DNA of 64,000 nucleotides, taken from Burkholderia dolosa (GTDB lineage Bacteria > Pseudomonadota > Gammaproteobacteria > Burkholderiales > Burkholderiaceae). The notes below the pieces were generated by a model. That model made no database searches. It saw nothing but the letters and a program-made list of their open reading frames with translations, and was not told the DNA's origin. Made by a program: the position numbers and the translations under genes. Below, one piece after another: positions 29,988-40,436 of this stretch. The stretch is taken from the NCBI RefSeq assembly GCF_902499135.1, contig NZ_CABVPR010000003.1:62001-126000 (forward strand), read 5' to 3'. Each line of letters starts with the position of its first letter. The stretch's first letter is position 1.

Positions 29988-30689
29988 ATGGCAAAACGCA
30001 TTTTTGAAGTCTACCGCTACGATCCGGACAAGGACGCGGCACCGCGCATGCAGACGTACGAGCTCGAGATCCAGCATGAACGCATGCTGCTCGACGCACT
30101 GGTCAAGCTGAAGGCACTGGACGAGACGCTGTCGTTCCGCCGTTCGTGCCGCGAAGGCGTGTGCGGTTCGGACGCGATGAACATCAACGGCAAGAACGGT
30201 CTCGCGTGCCTGACGAACCTGAACGACCTGCCGCAGAAGATCGTGCTGCGCCCGCTGCCGGGCCTGCCCGTCGTGCGCGACCTGATCGTCGACATGACGC
30301 ACTTCTTCAACCAGTATCACTCGATCAAGCCGTACCTGATCAACGACGCGCCGCCGCCGGAGAAGGAGCGTCTGCAGTCGCCGGAAGAGCGCGACGAGCT
30401 CGACGGCGTGTACGAGTGCATTCTGTGCGCGAGCTGCTCGACGTCGTGCCCGAGCTTCTGGTGGAACCCGGACAAGTTCGTCGGCCCGGCCGGCCTGCTG
30501 CAGGCTTACCGCTTCATCGCGGACAGCCGCGATACGGCGACCGGCGAGCGTCTCGACAATCTGGAAGACCCGTACCGTCTGTTCCGTTGCCATACGATCA
30601 TGAACTGCGTCGACGTGTGCCCGAAGGGCCTGAACCCGACGAAGGCGATCGGCAAGATCAAGGAACTGATGGTCCGCCGCGCGGTTTAA
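29988..30689 (+). CDS. sdhB: Succinate dehydrogenase iron-sulfur subunit
   Basis: Electron-transfer subunit of 233 aa. The [2Fe-2S] ligands are in [22 protein letters not shown], and the [4Fe-4S] and [3Fe-4S] ligands are in [17 protein letters not shown] and [17 protein letters not shown]. It carries electrons from SdhA FAD to ubiquinone at the SdhCD interface. It starts 21 bp after sdhA. Confidence 0.98.
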   Translation: MAKRIFEVYRYDPDKDAAPRMQTYELEIQHERMLLDALVKLKALDETLSFRRSCREGVCGSDAMNINGKNGLACLTNLNDLPQKIVLRPLPGLPVVRDLIVDMTHFFNQYHSIKPYLINDAPPPEKERLQSPEERDELDGVYECILCASCSTSCPSFWWNPDKFVGPAGLLQAYRFIADSRDTATGERLDNLEDPYRLFRCHTIMNCVDVCPKGLNPTKAIGKIKELMVRRAV

Positions 30690-30696
30690 GGTCGTG

Positions 30697-30969
30697 ATGA
30701 GCGACGACTCGCATCAATCCGACCCGCACCGCCGCGCGCGCCTTCGCTGGCGCGCGCGGCGCGGTCTGCTGGAGAACGATCTCGTCTTCGAGCGTTTCTT
30801 CAGCCGACACGAGCATGACCTCACCGATGCAGACGTGGGCGCGTTGTCGCGCCTGCTCGATCTGAGCGACAACGACCTGATGGACTTGCTCCTCGCGCGC
30901 AAGGAACCAGAGGGCGACCTTGACAGCCCGGACGTTCACCGGCTGTTGGAGATGCTGCGCAACGTTTGA
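30697..30969 (+). CDS. sdhE: FAD assembly factor SdhE
   Basis: Small cytosolic protein of 90 aa. The conserved RARRGLLENDLVFERFF segment contains the RGxxE motif needed by SdhE to promote covalent FAD attachment to SdhA. The C-terminal half (LLDLSDNDLMDLLLARKEP) matches the family helix. It starts seven bases after sdhB; a GTG at 30694 is also possible. In E. coli the gene is far from sdh, but in betaproteobacteria it commonly sits between sdhB and gltA, as here. Confidence 0.93.
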   Translation: MSDDSHQSDPHRRARLRWRARRGLLENDLVFERFFSRHEHDLTDADVGALSRLLDLSDNDLMDLLLARKEPEGDLDSPDVHRLLEMLRNV

Positions 30970-31035
30970 CGCGGATGCGTAATACGTTGTGCCCGTTATC
31001 GAATCCCGTTTCTTTATTTCGATTGAGGATGTGCC

Positions 31036-32337
31036 ATGACTCCGTCTGATGTTAAAGCCACGCTATCGTTCAGCGACAATTCGCCGAGCGTCGAACTGCC
31101 GATCTACAAGGGCACGATGGGCCCGGACGTGATCGACATCCGCAAGCTGTACGGCCAGACCGGCAAGTTCACGTACGACCCGGGCTTCATGTCGACGGCG
31201 TCGTGCAATTCGGCGATCACGTACATCGACGGCGACAAGGGCGAGCTGCTGTATCGCGGCTACCCGATCGACAACCTCGCGCAGAACGCCGACTTCCTCG
31301 AGACCTGCTACCTGCTGCTGAAGGGCGAATTGCCGAACGCCGCGCAGAAGAAGGAATTCGTCGATACCGTCACGAAGCACACGATGGTGCACGAGCAGAT
31401 GCACTTCTTCTTCCGCGGGTTCCGCCGCGACGCGCACCCGATGGCGATCCTGGTCGCCGCGGTCGGCGCGCTGTCCGCGTTCTACCACGACTCGCTCGAC
31501 ATCAACGATCCGCGTCACCGTGAAGTGTCGGCGATCCGCATGATCGCGAAGCTGCCGACGCTCGTCGCGATGGCGTACAAGTACAGCATCGGCCAGCCGT
31601 TCGTCTATCCGAAGAACGACCTGTCGTACAGCGCGAACTTCATGCGGATGATGTTCTCGAATCCGTGCGAAGAGTATCAAGTCAACGACGTGCTCGTCCG
31701 CGCGCTCGACCGCATCCTGATCCTGCACGCCGACCACGAGCAGAACGCGTCGACGTCCACCGTCCGTCTGGCCGGTTCGTCGGGCGCGAATCCGTTCGCG
31801 TGTATCGCGGCCGGTATCGCGTGTCTGTGGGGCCCGGCGCACGGCGGCGCGAACGAAGCGGCGCTGAACATGCTCGAGCAAATCGGCACGCCGGACAACA
31901 TCCCCGAATTCATCAAGCAGGTGAAGGACAAGAATTCGGGCGTGAAGCTGATGGGCTTCGGCCACCGCGTGTACAAGAACTACGATCCGCGCGCGAAGCT
32001 GATGCGCGAAACGTGCTACGAGGTGCTGAACGAACTCGGCCTGCACGACGATCCGCTGTTCAAGCTCGCGATGCAGCTCGAGAAGATCGCGCTGGAAGAC
32101 GAATACTTCGTGTCGCGCAAGCTATACCCGAACGTCGACTTCTACTCGGGCATCGTGCAGCGCGCGCTCGGCATCCCGACGTCGATGTTCACGTGTATCT
32201 TCGCGATGGCACGTACGGTCGGCTGGATCGCACAGTGGAACGAAATGATCGCCGATCCCGAGCAGAAGATCGGCCGTCCGCGTCAGCTGTTCATCGGCGA
32301 CACGCCGCGCGAAGCAAAGCCGATCGACGCACGTTGA
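31036..32337 (+). CDS. gltA: Citrate synthase, type II
   Basis: TCA entry enzyme of 433 aa, condensing oxaloacetate and acetyl-CoA. Catalytic segments are visible: [12 protein letters not shown] and [14 protein letters not shown] (the two catalytic His) and [10 protein letters not shown] (catalytic Asp). The N-terminal domain with [16 protein letters not shown] is typical of the hexameric, NADH-inhibited Gram-negative type. A GAGGA ribosome site precedes the ATG by about 10 bases, and a strong terminator follows. It ends the sdhCDAB-sdhE-gltA group. Confidence 0.98.
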   Translation: MTPSDVKATLSFSDNSPSVELPIYKGTMGPDVIDIRKLYGQTGKFTYDPGFMSTASCNSAITYIDGDKGELLYRGYPIDNLAQNADFLETCYLLLKGELPNAAQKKEFVDTVTKHTMVHEQMHFFFRGFRRDAHPMAILVAAVGALSAFYHDSLDINDPRHREVSAIRMIAKLPTLVAMAYKYSIGQPFVYPKNDLSYSANFMRMMFSNPCEEYQVNDVLVRALDRILILHADHEQNASTSTVRLAGSSGANPFACIAAGIACLWGPAHGGANEAALNMLEQIGTPDNIPEFIKQVKDKNSGVKLMGFGHRVYKNYDPRAKLMRETCYEVLNELGLHDDPLFKLAMQLEKIALEDEYFVSRKLYPNVDFYSGIVQRALGIPTSMFTCIFAMARTVGWIAQWNEMIADPEQKIGRPRQLFIGDTPREAKPIDAR

Positions 32338-32395
32338 GTCGTGTGCGGCGCGATCGGCCGGCAGGCCGATCGTGTCCGGCAATCGCAGCGCGACG

Positions 32396-32428
32396 ACACC
32401 CCGGCGGGTTATCCCGCCGGGGTGTTTT
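32396..32428 (+). terminator. Intrinsic terminator after gltA
   Basis: 13-bp perfect stem (32396-32408 with 32413-32425), loop ttat, then TTTT. It also separates gltA from the convergent AraC gene, whose stop codon begins at its edge. Confidence 0.9.
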
Positions 32429-33399
32429 CATTTGCGCGATCGCCCGGCGCGATGCTCGAGCGACGGCGGCCGCGTGTCGAGCGCCGGCGCCGGTGCGTCC
32501 GGTGCGCGGCCGTGCTGTACGAAGAACTGCCGGTACGCGCCCGGCGTCATCCCGCGCGCGGCGAGAAACTGGCGGTTGAAGTTCGCGGAATTCGGAATCC
32601 CGCAGCGCGCGGCCACGGTCGCGATCGGCCAGTCGGTGCCGACCAGATGGCGGCACGCGTGCGCGAGCCTGAGCCGCTGCACGTAGCGGCCGACGCTTTC
32701 GCCGAGATGCCGGACGAACAGCCGCTGCAGCGTGCGCTCCGACATGTGCGCGATCGCGGCGAGTGCGCCGATGCGCAGCGGCTCGTGAAAGTGCCGGTCG
32801 ATCGCGTCGAGCACGCGATCGAGGCGCTCGGCGTCGGGCGCGGTCGCGTCGGCGTGCGATCGCGTTTCGTCGGATCCGAGCGAGCCGTATGCATGCGCGG
32901 TCGCGAGCGGTACGCCGCCGGCTTCGGCGAGATCGGCGAGCGTGTCGAGCGCGGCGGCGAGGCGTACGCGCGGCGCCGGATCGAGCAGTCGCGGCAGCCG
33001 CGCGCGCATCGCGCGCGCCGTGTCGGCATCGAAGTGCAGGCCGGACGCCGAGCGTCGCAGCAGCGAGCGCAGCGACGCGTATTCGGGGCAGCAATCGGCA
33101 ACGCGCCGCGCCCAGTCGCCGTCGAACCAGACGACCACCGCGACTTCGGGCGAGCGACGGTCGATGCGCGCGTTCGACGACCACGTATGCGGCAGGTTCG
33201 GCGGCACGAGCACGAGATCTTCGTCCGCATAGCGCGCGACGTGATCGCCGATGAAGCGCCGGCCGCGGCTGTTCAGCGTGAGCGTCAGCTCGTATTCGGG
33301 ATGGCGATGCCATTCGAACGGGATGCGCGCGAGCTGCCGGTGGTACACGCGGATCGAACAGCCGGGTGCAAACGTCACGTGCTCGTACTGCGGTTTCAT
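32428..33399 (-). CDS. AraC family regulator
   Basis: Transcription regulator of 323 aa. The N-terminal cupin-like sensing domain (residues about 1-110) includes YHRQLARIPFEWHRHPEYELTL and LVLVPPNLPHTW. The C-terminal double helix-turn-helix (about 205-305) includes RIGALAAIAHMSERTLQRLFVRHLGESVGRYVQRLRL and IATVAARCGIPNSANFNRQFLAARGMTPGAYRQ. The ATG at 33399 begins MKPQYEHVTFAPGCSIRVYH. Its upstream side faces the octanucleotide array and the DUF1479 gene, so it may regulate that gene; the effector is unknown. Confidence 0.88.
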   Translation of the reverse strand: MKPQYEHVTFAPGCSIRVYHRQLARIPFEWHRHPEYELTLTLNSRGRRFIGDHVARYADEDLVLVPPNLPHTWSSNARIDRRSPEVAVVVWFDGDWARRVADCCPEYASLRSLLRRSASGLHFDADTARAMRARLPRLLDPAPRVRLAAALDTLADLAEAGGVPLATAHAYGSLGSDETRSHADATAPDAERLDRVLDAIDRHFHEPLRIGALAAIAHMSERTLQRLFVRHLGESVGRYVQRLRLAHACRHLVGTDWPIATVAARCGIPNSANFNRQFLAARGMTPGAYRQFFVQHGRAPDAPAPALDTRPPSLEHRAGRSRK

Positions 33400-33683
33400 C
33401 GCAGGCTCCGGAGAAGGGCGGCTCCGTACGCGGCACGATCGTTTTCGATCGTCACGACGGCGCGAAGCCAGGTTTTCATACGATTGCGCGGCGTCGACGA
33501 CACGGCGCCCGCGTACGACTTCCATGTGCCGCTTTGCGCGAAACCCGGATGGCGGCTCGGGCGTCGCGAAGCGGACGGCGGGCGCGGCTGGAGGCGCGCC
33601 GACATTGACCGGCCGCTGTTTTTCTTCGGCAGACCGCTCGACGGCCGCGCGCCTGAACCGGCCAACGGTGTCTCGATCGCGTT
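33400..33683. other. Intergenic region upstream of AraC gene
   Basis: About 280 bp between the AraC start and the tandem array. It must contain the AraC promoter. Open frames crossing it have no ribosome site and are not supported. Confidence 0.35.
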
Positions 33684-33859
33684 CGACGTACCGACGTACC
33701 GACGTACCGACGTGCCGACGTGCCGACGTGCCGACGTATCGACGTGCCGACGTATCGACGTGCCGACGTATCGACGTATCGATGTATCGATGTATCGATG
33801 TATCGATGTATCGATGTATCGACACACCGACACACCGACACACCGACACACCGACACCC
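33684..33859. repeat. Octanucleotide tandem array (22 units)
   Basis: Twenty-two contiguous 8-bp units with no gaps. In order they are 3 x CGACGTAC, 3 x CGACGTGC, alternating CGACGTAT/CGACGTGC with a final doubled CGACGTAT (6 units), 5 x CGATGTAT, 4 x CGACACAC and one terminal CGACACCC. Neighbouring blocks differ by one or a few bases, so the array looks grown by local slippage of successive point variants. It is intergenic, between a divergent AraC gene and the DUF1479 gene. Because 8 is not a multiple of 3, it stays open in several frames on both strands without being coding. Confidence 0.95.
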
Positions 33860-34127
33860 GCGCACGTCGCCAGCCATCCCGGGCTCGCGCTACCGCCCGG
33901 CGATACACGCAAACGGCCGCCAAGCCAGCACCCGCACATCACCGCGAATGACTACGGCCCGTATTTCCGCGATCCAGACGGCAACAAGCAGTGCGCGGTC
34001 CGCCATCGCCCCACGTGACGCACAGTTGTCAGGATTGTATCGATTGTTGGCCGAATAGCGGTGAAACCGCCACCACAGCGCCCGTACGCTGACAACCGTC
34101 ACGACACGAATCAACGAGGAGACGACG
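33860..34127. other. Intergenic region between the array and DUF1479 gene
   Basis: About 270 bp upstream of the DUF1479 gene. It includes an AT-richer patch (about 34020-34055) and an 8-bp inverted pair GTTGTCAG (34024-34031) and CTGACAAC (34090-34097) separated by 58 bp, which may be regulator half-sites. A good ribosome site (GAGGAGA) precedes the next start. Confidence 0.4.
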
Positions 34128-35372
34128 ATGCGCCTGACGATTGACGATCTGCCCGCCGCGATCCGCATGGCGAAAGCGACGCTGCGCGCGAGCCTGCCGG
34201 GCTACGCGCATACGTTCCGCGAACTGGAGGGCGACATCGCGCGGCAGGTCGACGCGATCCGCCGCGCGCACGCGCAACGCCGCGACGTGATTCCGGTGCT
34301 GCGCTACGCGGATATCGCGAACGCGAGCGTCGATCCGCACGCGATCGCCGCGATCCGCACGCACGGCGCGGTCGTGATTCGCGGCGTGTTCGACACGCAC
34401 CAGGCGCGCGACTGGAACGACGAGATCGGCGCCTATCTCGACGCGAACCGTTTCGTTGACCGGCTCGATGCGCGCGCCGAAGACCGCTATTTCGGCAATC
34501 TCGCGTCGAGCAAGCCGCAGATCTACGGCGTCTACTGGTCGAAGCCGCAGGTCGCCGCGCGGCAATCGCCGGCGCTCACGCACGCGCGCGTGTTCCTGAA
34601 CCGTCTGTGGCGGCATGCGGACGGCGCGCGCGTGCATTTCGATCCCGACCGCGTGCCGACCTATGCGGACCGCATCCGCCGCCGGCCGCCCGGTTCGACG
34701 TCGCTCGGGCTGTCGCCGCACGTCGACGGCGGCTCGGTCGAACGCTGGCTCGGCGCGAATTTCCGGCAGGTCTACCGCCATGTGCTGGCCGGCCGCTGGC
34801 GCGACTACGATCCGTTCGATGCGGCGTTCCGTCCGGACGTCGAGGAGATTCCGTCGCCGGCCGTGTGCTCGATGTTCCGCACGTTCCAGGGCTGGACCGC
34901 GCTGACGCCGCAGGGTCCTGGCGACGGCACGCTGCAGCTGATTCCGGTCGCGAACGCGATGGCGTACGTCGTGCTGCGCGCGCTGCAGGACGACGTCGCC
35001 GACGACGATCTGTGCGGCGCACGCCCCGGCCGCGCGCTGTCGATCCTGCCCGAATGGCATGCGCTGCTGCTCGACGCGCTGGTGCCGATTCCGCACATGG
35101 AGCCCGGCGATGCGGTGTTCTGGCACGGCGACGTCGTGCATGCGGTCGAGGACGCGCATCGCGGCAGCGGCGACAGCAACGTGATGTACATCGCCGCCGC
35201 GCCCGGCTGTGCGAAGAACGACGCTTATCTGCGACGACAGTGGCCGGCGTTCGTGCGGGGCGAGAGCCCGCCCGATTTCCCGGCCGACCATTTCGAAGTC
35301 GAATTCGACGGCCGCGCGGGCGAGCGCGACCTGACCGCGCTCGGGCGTTCGCAGATGGGCGCTGTCGAATGA
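34128..35372 (+). CDS. DUF1479 (YbiU-type) protein, 2-oxoglutarate oxygenase-like
   Basis: Protein of 414 aa in the DUF1479 family, with a predicted double-stranded beta-helix like Fe(II)/2-oxoglutarate oxygenases. A candidate metal triad is visible: His198 and Asp200 in SPHVDGG, and His333 or His338 in [11 protein letters not shown]. Other landmarks are [21 protein letters not shown], and [22 protein letters not shown]. Substrate and reaction are unknown. It has a strong ribosome site and sits downstream of the octanucleotide array and a divergent AraC gene. The DDAH-like gene follows after 202 bp and may be separately transcribed. Confidence 0.83.
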   Translation: MRLTIDDLPAAIRMAKATLRASLPGYAHTFRELEGDIARQVDAIRRAHAQRRDVIPVLRYADIANASVDPHAIAAIRTHGAVVIRGVFDTHQARDWNDEIGAYLDANRFVDRLDARAEDRYFGNLASSKPQIYGVYWSKPQVAARQSPALTHARVFLNRLWRHADGARVHFDPDRVPTYADRIRRRPPGSTSLGLSPHVDGGSVERWLGANFRQVYRHVLAGRWRDYDPFDAAFRPDVEEIPSPAVCSMFRTFQGWTALTPQGPGDGTLQLIPVANAMAYVVLRALQDDVADDDLCGARPGRALSILPEWHALLLDALVPIPHMEPGDAVFWHGDVVHAVEDAHRGSGDSNVMYIAAAPGCAKNDAYLRRQWPAFVRGESPPDFPADHFEVEFDGRAGERDLTALGRSQMGAVE

Positions 35373-35574
35373 CGGCGCGCGCGCGAACGCGCGTGTTCGC
35401 CCGCGAGCGAACGGACCTCTGCCGAATCCGCCGTGCCGCGGCGCCGATTCGACGCAATCGGCTGTGCGTGCCGCAGAAATCGACGCCAACGGCCCGTTTC
35501 GGCTTCCGATAATGGTCCGCATGCAACGCCGTCGCGCATATCGCGCACGGCGCCGCGACGACCAGGAGAAGCCG

Positions 35575-36333
35575 ATGCAATTCACTCGAGCGATCGTTCG
35601 CCGCCCCGCGCCGTCGTGCGGCGCGGGCCTCACCACCGCGACACTCGGCGCGCCCGACTACCGGAAGACGCTCGCGCAGTTCGACGCATACTGCGACGCG
35701 CTGACGGCGCTCGGCGTCGAGGTGACCGAACTGCCGCCGCTGCACGATTTTCCCGATGCGCATTTCGTCGAGGACGTGGCCGTCGTGACGCCGGAGTTCG
35801 CGGTGATCACGCGGCCCGGCGCGCCCGCGCGGCGCGGCGAGACGGTACACGTCGAAGCGGCGCTCGCCGCGCATCGCGACCTGCTGCCGATGCGCGCGGG
35901 CCGGCTCGACGGCGGCGACGTGATGCTGACCGGCAAGCGTTTCCATGTCGGCCTGTCGACTCGCACCGATGCCGACGGCATTGCCGCGTTCGAATCGCTC
36001 GTGTCGCGCTACGGCTATTCGGTGGTCGCCGTGCCGATCGCGGCGGGCCTGCACCTGAAGTCCGCGGTCAACGCGCTGGACGACGACACGCTGCTCGTCG
36101 CCGACGCGCTCGCCGCGCATCCGGCGTTCGCCGGCTTCCGGCGCATCGCCGTCGCGCAGGAAGACGAATACGCGGCCAACACGCTGCGCGTGAACGGCGC
36201 GCTGATCGCGCCGGCCGGCTATCCGCGCGTGCACGATGCGCTTGCGTCGCTCGGGCTGCCGCTGCACGTGATCGACATCGGCGAATTCCGCAAGATGGAC
36301 GGCGCTCTCACTTGCCTGTCGCTGCGGTTCTAG
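35575..36333 (+). CDS. Dimethylarginine dimethylaminohydrolase-like (amidinotransferase fold)
   Basis: Hydrolase of 252 aa with the pentein fold of DDAH. Catalytic residues expected for the family are present: Glu/Asp in DAHFVEDVAVV, His160 in GLHLKSA, and nucleophile Cys247 in GALTCLSLRF at the C-terminus. DDAH converts N-omega-methylated arginines to citrulline and methylamines. The ATG at 35575 has AGGAGAA four bases upstream. An Lrp-type regulator gene follows after 96 bp, consistent with amino-acid-responsive control. Arginine-related substrate is likely; specificity for methylarginine is inferred from the overall match in length and motifs. Confidence 0.87.
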   Translation: MQFTRAIVRRPAPSCGAGLTTATLGAPDYRKTLAQFDAYCDALTALGVEVTELPPLHDFPDAHFVEDVAVVTPEFAVITRPGAPARRGETVHVEAALAAHRDLLPMRAGRLDGGDVMLTGKRFHVGLSTRTDADGIAAFESLVSRYGYSVVAVPIAAGLHLKSAVNALDDDTLLVADALAAHPAFAGFRRIAVAQEDEYAANTLRVNGALIAPAGYPRVHDALASLGLPLHVIDIGEFRKMDGALTCLSLRF

Positions 36334-36429
36334 CCGATTGGCGCGGGGCCCGGGCGGCCGGATAATGGAGCGCCCGCGCGCTGATTCCCATCATTCGTGC
36401 ACGAGCCACGACCGACGGAGCGAACGCGG

Positions 36430-36894
36430 ATGACCGACAAGAAGATGCAGCTCGACCGGATCGATCTCCGGATTCTCGACATCCTGCGCACCGACGGACG
36501 GATTTCGTACCGGAAGCTGTCCGAGCGCGTGAATCTGACGTCCCGCCCGTGTCAGGCGCGCGTCGAACGGCTCGAAGCGCTCGGGATCATCGCCGGCTAT
36601 CGCGCGGTGATCAACGCGCCGCGTTCGACCAAGCCGATCGTCGTGATCGCGCAGATCGCGCTGGCCGATCACGGGCGTTCGCAGGCGCCGTTCGAAGACG
36701 AGATGCGTACGAATCCGGCCGTGCTCGACTGCTGGCTCGTCAGCGGCACGTTCGATTTTTTCGTGCGGCTCGCGTGCGACGATCTCGACGAGTACCGGCG
36801 GATCGCGAATGCGTGCCTCGAGAGCCCGCGATTCCGGATCGAGAAGATCGTGACGACGGCCGAACTGCAGGCGATCAAGCGCAGCGTCGTGTGA
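36430..36894 (+). CDS. Lrp/AsnC family regulator
   Basis: Regulator of 154 aa. The N-terminal helix-turn-helix (about residues 7-60) reads LDRIDLRILDILRTDGRISYRKLSERVNLTSRPCQARVERLEALGIIAGYRAVI. The C-terminal RAM/AsnC ligand domain (about 70-150) contains VLDCWLVSGTFDFFVRLACDDLDEYRRI. Such proteins bind amino acids and form octamers or similar assemblies. It follows the DDAH-like gene and may control it. The ATG at 36430 has GGAG nine bases upstream. Confidence 0.9.
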   Translation: MTDKKMQLDRIDLRILDILRTDGRISYRKLSERVNLTSRPCQARVERLEALGIIAGYRAVINAPRSTKPIVVIAQIALADHGRSQAPFEDEMRTNPAVLDCWLVSGTFDFFVRLACDDLDEYRRIANACLESPRFRIEKIVTTAELQAIKRSVV

Positions 36895-37035
36895 CGCTGC
36901 GGCGCGTGCACGCGGTGCCGAACGGCCGAGCTGCTGCGTCGAGTCGTTGCGCAACGCGCAACGCCCGATTTCGCGCCGAACGACCGCAGCGGCCGAGTCG
37001 GCTGCAACCGCTGCGCTCGATTCGCAGCGACGGCG

Positions 37036-37761
37036 CTACGCGTCCAGTTCCGGATAGTGACGGAAGATCCCCATGTCGTTGAACGGAATCCGCCGTTCGG
37101 ACGCCAGATAGCGCGCGATGGGCGGATGCTGCGCGACACGGTCGTGCAGGCCGACGAGCGCCGGGATTTTCCGCTCCGCGCGCTTCATCGCGTTCGGGAA
37201 TGCATAGCGCAGCCCTTCGATCAGCTGGAACATCGACAGGTCCGCGTAGGTGAGTGCGCTGCCCGCGATGAAGCCGCCGTCGTGCGGATTCTGTTCGAGC
37301 ACGCGTTCGAAATAGCCGAGGAATTTCGGCAGCCGGTTCGCGAGGAAGTCGGCCGAGCGTTCGGCGGCTTCCGCCTTCTGCTCTTCGTAGTACAGCCCGC
37401 TGCCGATCGGATGATGCGTATCGTGGATCTCGGTGACGAAGTCCGCGACGGTCAACTGCAGCTGATGCACCCACAGCCGGCCGGCTTCGTCGTCGGGCGC
37501 GAGCCCGAGCCGCGCGCCGAGAAACAGCAGGATGTTCGCGGTCTGCCCGACGACGACGTCGCCGGCTTTCAGGAACGGCGGCGCGAACGGCACGCATTCG
37601 GCCTTCGTGCTGTCCATCATCCGCATCATCGCGGCCACGCCCATCCCGCGTCCCGATTCGCGTGCGACGTCGACGTAGCCGGCCTCGGCCGCTTCGAGCG
37701 CGAGCCGCACGTATTCGCCTCGGCCCTGGATCTCGGGCCAGTAATAGAGTTCGTACCGCAT
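37036..37761 (-). CDS. Glutathione S-transferase-like protein
   Basis: Cytosolic GST-fold protein of 241 aa. The N-terminal thioredoxin-like domain (MRYELYYWPEIQGRGEYVRLALE) carries the Tyr cluster and Arg used by sigma/mu/alpha-like GSTs, and VGQTANILLFLGARLGL matches the glutathione-contact region. The C-terminal helical domain includes DGGFIAGSALTYADLSMFQLIEGLRYAFP. It probably conjugates or reduces electrophiles with glutathione; substrate unknown. It stands alone between the Lrp gene and the leu operon. A 12-bp hairpin (37815-37842) lies just upstream of the start. Confidence 0.85.
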   Translation of the reverse strand: MRYELYYWPEIQGRGEYVRLALEAAEAGYVDVARESGRGMGVAAMMRMMDSTKAECVPFAPPFLKAGDVVVGQTANILLFLGARLGLAPDDEAGRLWVHQLQLTVADFVTEIHDTHHPIGSGLYYEEQKAEAAERSADFLANRLPKFLGYFERVLEQNPHDGGFIAGSALTYADLSMFQLIEGLRYAFPNAMKRAERKIPALVGLHDRVAQHPPIARYLASERRIPFNDMGIFRHYPELDA

Positions 37762-38083
37762 GCCGTTCTCCCGTTCGTTCCCGTTCGCAGACGATGCCGC
37801 GGAAAATCGTGATGGCCGGGCGGCAGTGTGCTGCCGCCCGGCGCGAACAGACAGTCTAGGAGATCGTCGGAAAAGCGCCGCACGCCGACTTCGGCGCATG
37901 TGTGCGGCGCGCCGATCGTGTGTGCCCCCATTTGCCGGGTAATGCCGATACAGGTATTGGCACTACCAGCCAAGCCACTGTTTTTTATGGGTTTTTTCGT
38001 GTCGTGCGTGCGCCGCCGCGCGTTCTGCGTGGCATAATCGACCGCATCCGCAAGGCTTGACGTCACAACGACCCCGCATACCC
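37762..38083. other. Divergent region between GST gene and leuC
   Basis: This 322-bp region contains a perfect 12-bp hairpin GCCGGGCGGCAG-tgtg-CTGCCGCCCGGC (37815-37842), which is not followed by T residues. An imperfect dyad TGCCGATA-cagg-TATTGGCA is at 37943-37962, followed by a T-rich tract (about 37979-37998). A -10-like CATAAT lies at 38033-38038. The dyad could be the operator of the leu genes. Confidence 0.5.
37943..37962. promoter_or_regulatory. Dyad upstream of leuC (candidate operator)
   Basis: TGCCGATA and TATTGGCA flank a 4-base centre with one mismatch. It lies about 120 bp upstream of leuC. LysR-type regulators of leucine genes bind such interrupted dyads, but none is encoded nearby. 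Confidence 0.4.
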
Positions 38084-39493
<1,410 letters not shown>

Positions 39494-39495
39494 CC

Positions 39496-39642
39496 GTGAC
39501 GGCATCGAAGATCATCGCGCGGCTCGTCGCCGCGCTGGCGCTCGCGGGGCTCGGCTTCGGCGTCGCGGGCTGCAATACCGTCCGAGGCTTCGGCGAGGAC
39601 GTCAACGCCGCCGGCCACGCGCTTCAGCGCGCCGCGGAGTGA
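39496..39642 (+). CDS. Entericidin-type small lipoprotein
   Basis: Tiny lipoprotein of 48 aa (GTG start, two bases after the leuC stop). A hydrophobic signal ends in the lipobox VAGC, and the mature peptide CNTVRGFGEDVNAAGHALQ matches the entericidin A/B family (CNTxxGxGxDV). Entericidins are membrane lipoproteins linked to stress and toxin-antidote balance in E. coli. A single copy sits between leuC and leuD with tight spacing, so it is almost certainly co-transcribed with the leucine genes. Its function there is unknown. Confidence 0.82.
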   Translation: MTASKIIARLVAALALAGLGFGVAGCNTVRGFGEDVNAAGHALQRAAE

Positions 39643-39710
39643 CGCCGACCACCGAGAATTTGTCGATGTGCGCCGGCTGAACGCCGGCCCTTCAACCGGA
39701 TAGACGGATC

Positions 39711-40361
39711 ATGGAAAAATTCATTGTGCATACCGGCGTCGTGGCGCCGCTCGATCGCGAGAACGTCGACACCGACGCGATCATCCCGAAGCAGTTCCTG
39801 AAGTCGATCAAGCGCACGGGCTTCGGCCCGAACGCGTTCGACGAGTGGCGTTACCTCGATCACGGCGAGCCCGGTCAGGACAACTCGAAGCGCCCGCTGA
39901 ATCCCGACTTCGTGCTGAACCAGCCGCGCTACCAGGGCGCATCGGTGCTGCTCACGCGCAAGAACTTCGGCTGCGGCAGCTCGCGCGAGCATGCGCCGTG
40001 GGCGCTGCAGCAGTACGGGTTCCGCGCGATCATCGCGCCGAGCTTCGCCGACATCTTCTTCAACAACTGCTACAAGAACGGGCTGCTGCCGATCGTGCTG
40101 ACCGAACAGCAGGTCGACCAGCTGTTCAACGACACGTATGCGTTCAACGGCTACCAGCTGACGATCGATCTCGACGCGCAGGTCGTGCGTACGCCGGATG
40201 GCCGCGCGTATCCGTTCGAGATCGCCGCGTTCCGCAAGTACTGCCTGCTGAACGGCTTCGACGACATCGGCCTCACGCTGCGCCACGCGGACAAGATTCG
40301 CCAGTTCGAAGCCGAGCGGCTCGCGAAGCAGCCGTGGCTCAACAACAAGCTGGTCGGCTGA
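39711..40361 (+). CDS. leuD: 3-isopropylmalate dehydratase, small subunit
   Basis: Partner of LeuC, 216 aa, carrying the swivel domain. Landmarks are [70 protein letters not shown]. LeuC and LeuD together form isopropylmalate isomerase. The start is 68 bp after the entericidin-type gene. Confidence 0.97.
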   Translation: MEKFIVHTGVVAPLDRENVDTDAIIPKQFLKSIKRTGFGPNAFDEWRYLDHGEPGQDNSKRPLNPDFVLNQPRYQGASVLLTRKNFGCGSSREHAPWALQQYGFRAIIAPSFADIFFNNCYKNGLLPIVLTEQQVDQLFNDTYAFNGYQLTIDLDAQVVRTPDGRAYPFEIAAFRKYCLLNGFDDIGLTLRHADKIRQFEAERLAKQPWLNNKLVG

Positions 40362-40436
40362 GATCGTCCTTCGGGCGGGCGCGCACGCCGCGCGTTCGCC
40401 GCCCGCCTTCACCACTTACCCAGTCAGGAACAACGC

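Noticed and set aside
32351-32372. Inverted repeat CGATCGGCC-GGCA-GGCCGATCG just after gltA as a second terminator
   Set aside because: It has no T-run and the real terminator lies 24 bp further on; it may only assist 3-prime-end folding.
33684-33859. CRISPR array
   Set aside because: Units are only 8 bp, contiguous and without spacers, and no cas genes are nearby. It is a simple tandem repeat.
33396-33942. Protein-coding frames through the octanucleotide array on both strands
   Set aside because: An 8-bp unit reads as a 24-bp coding period without stops in several frames. There is no ribosome site or family motif, so coding is not supported.
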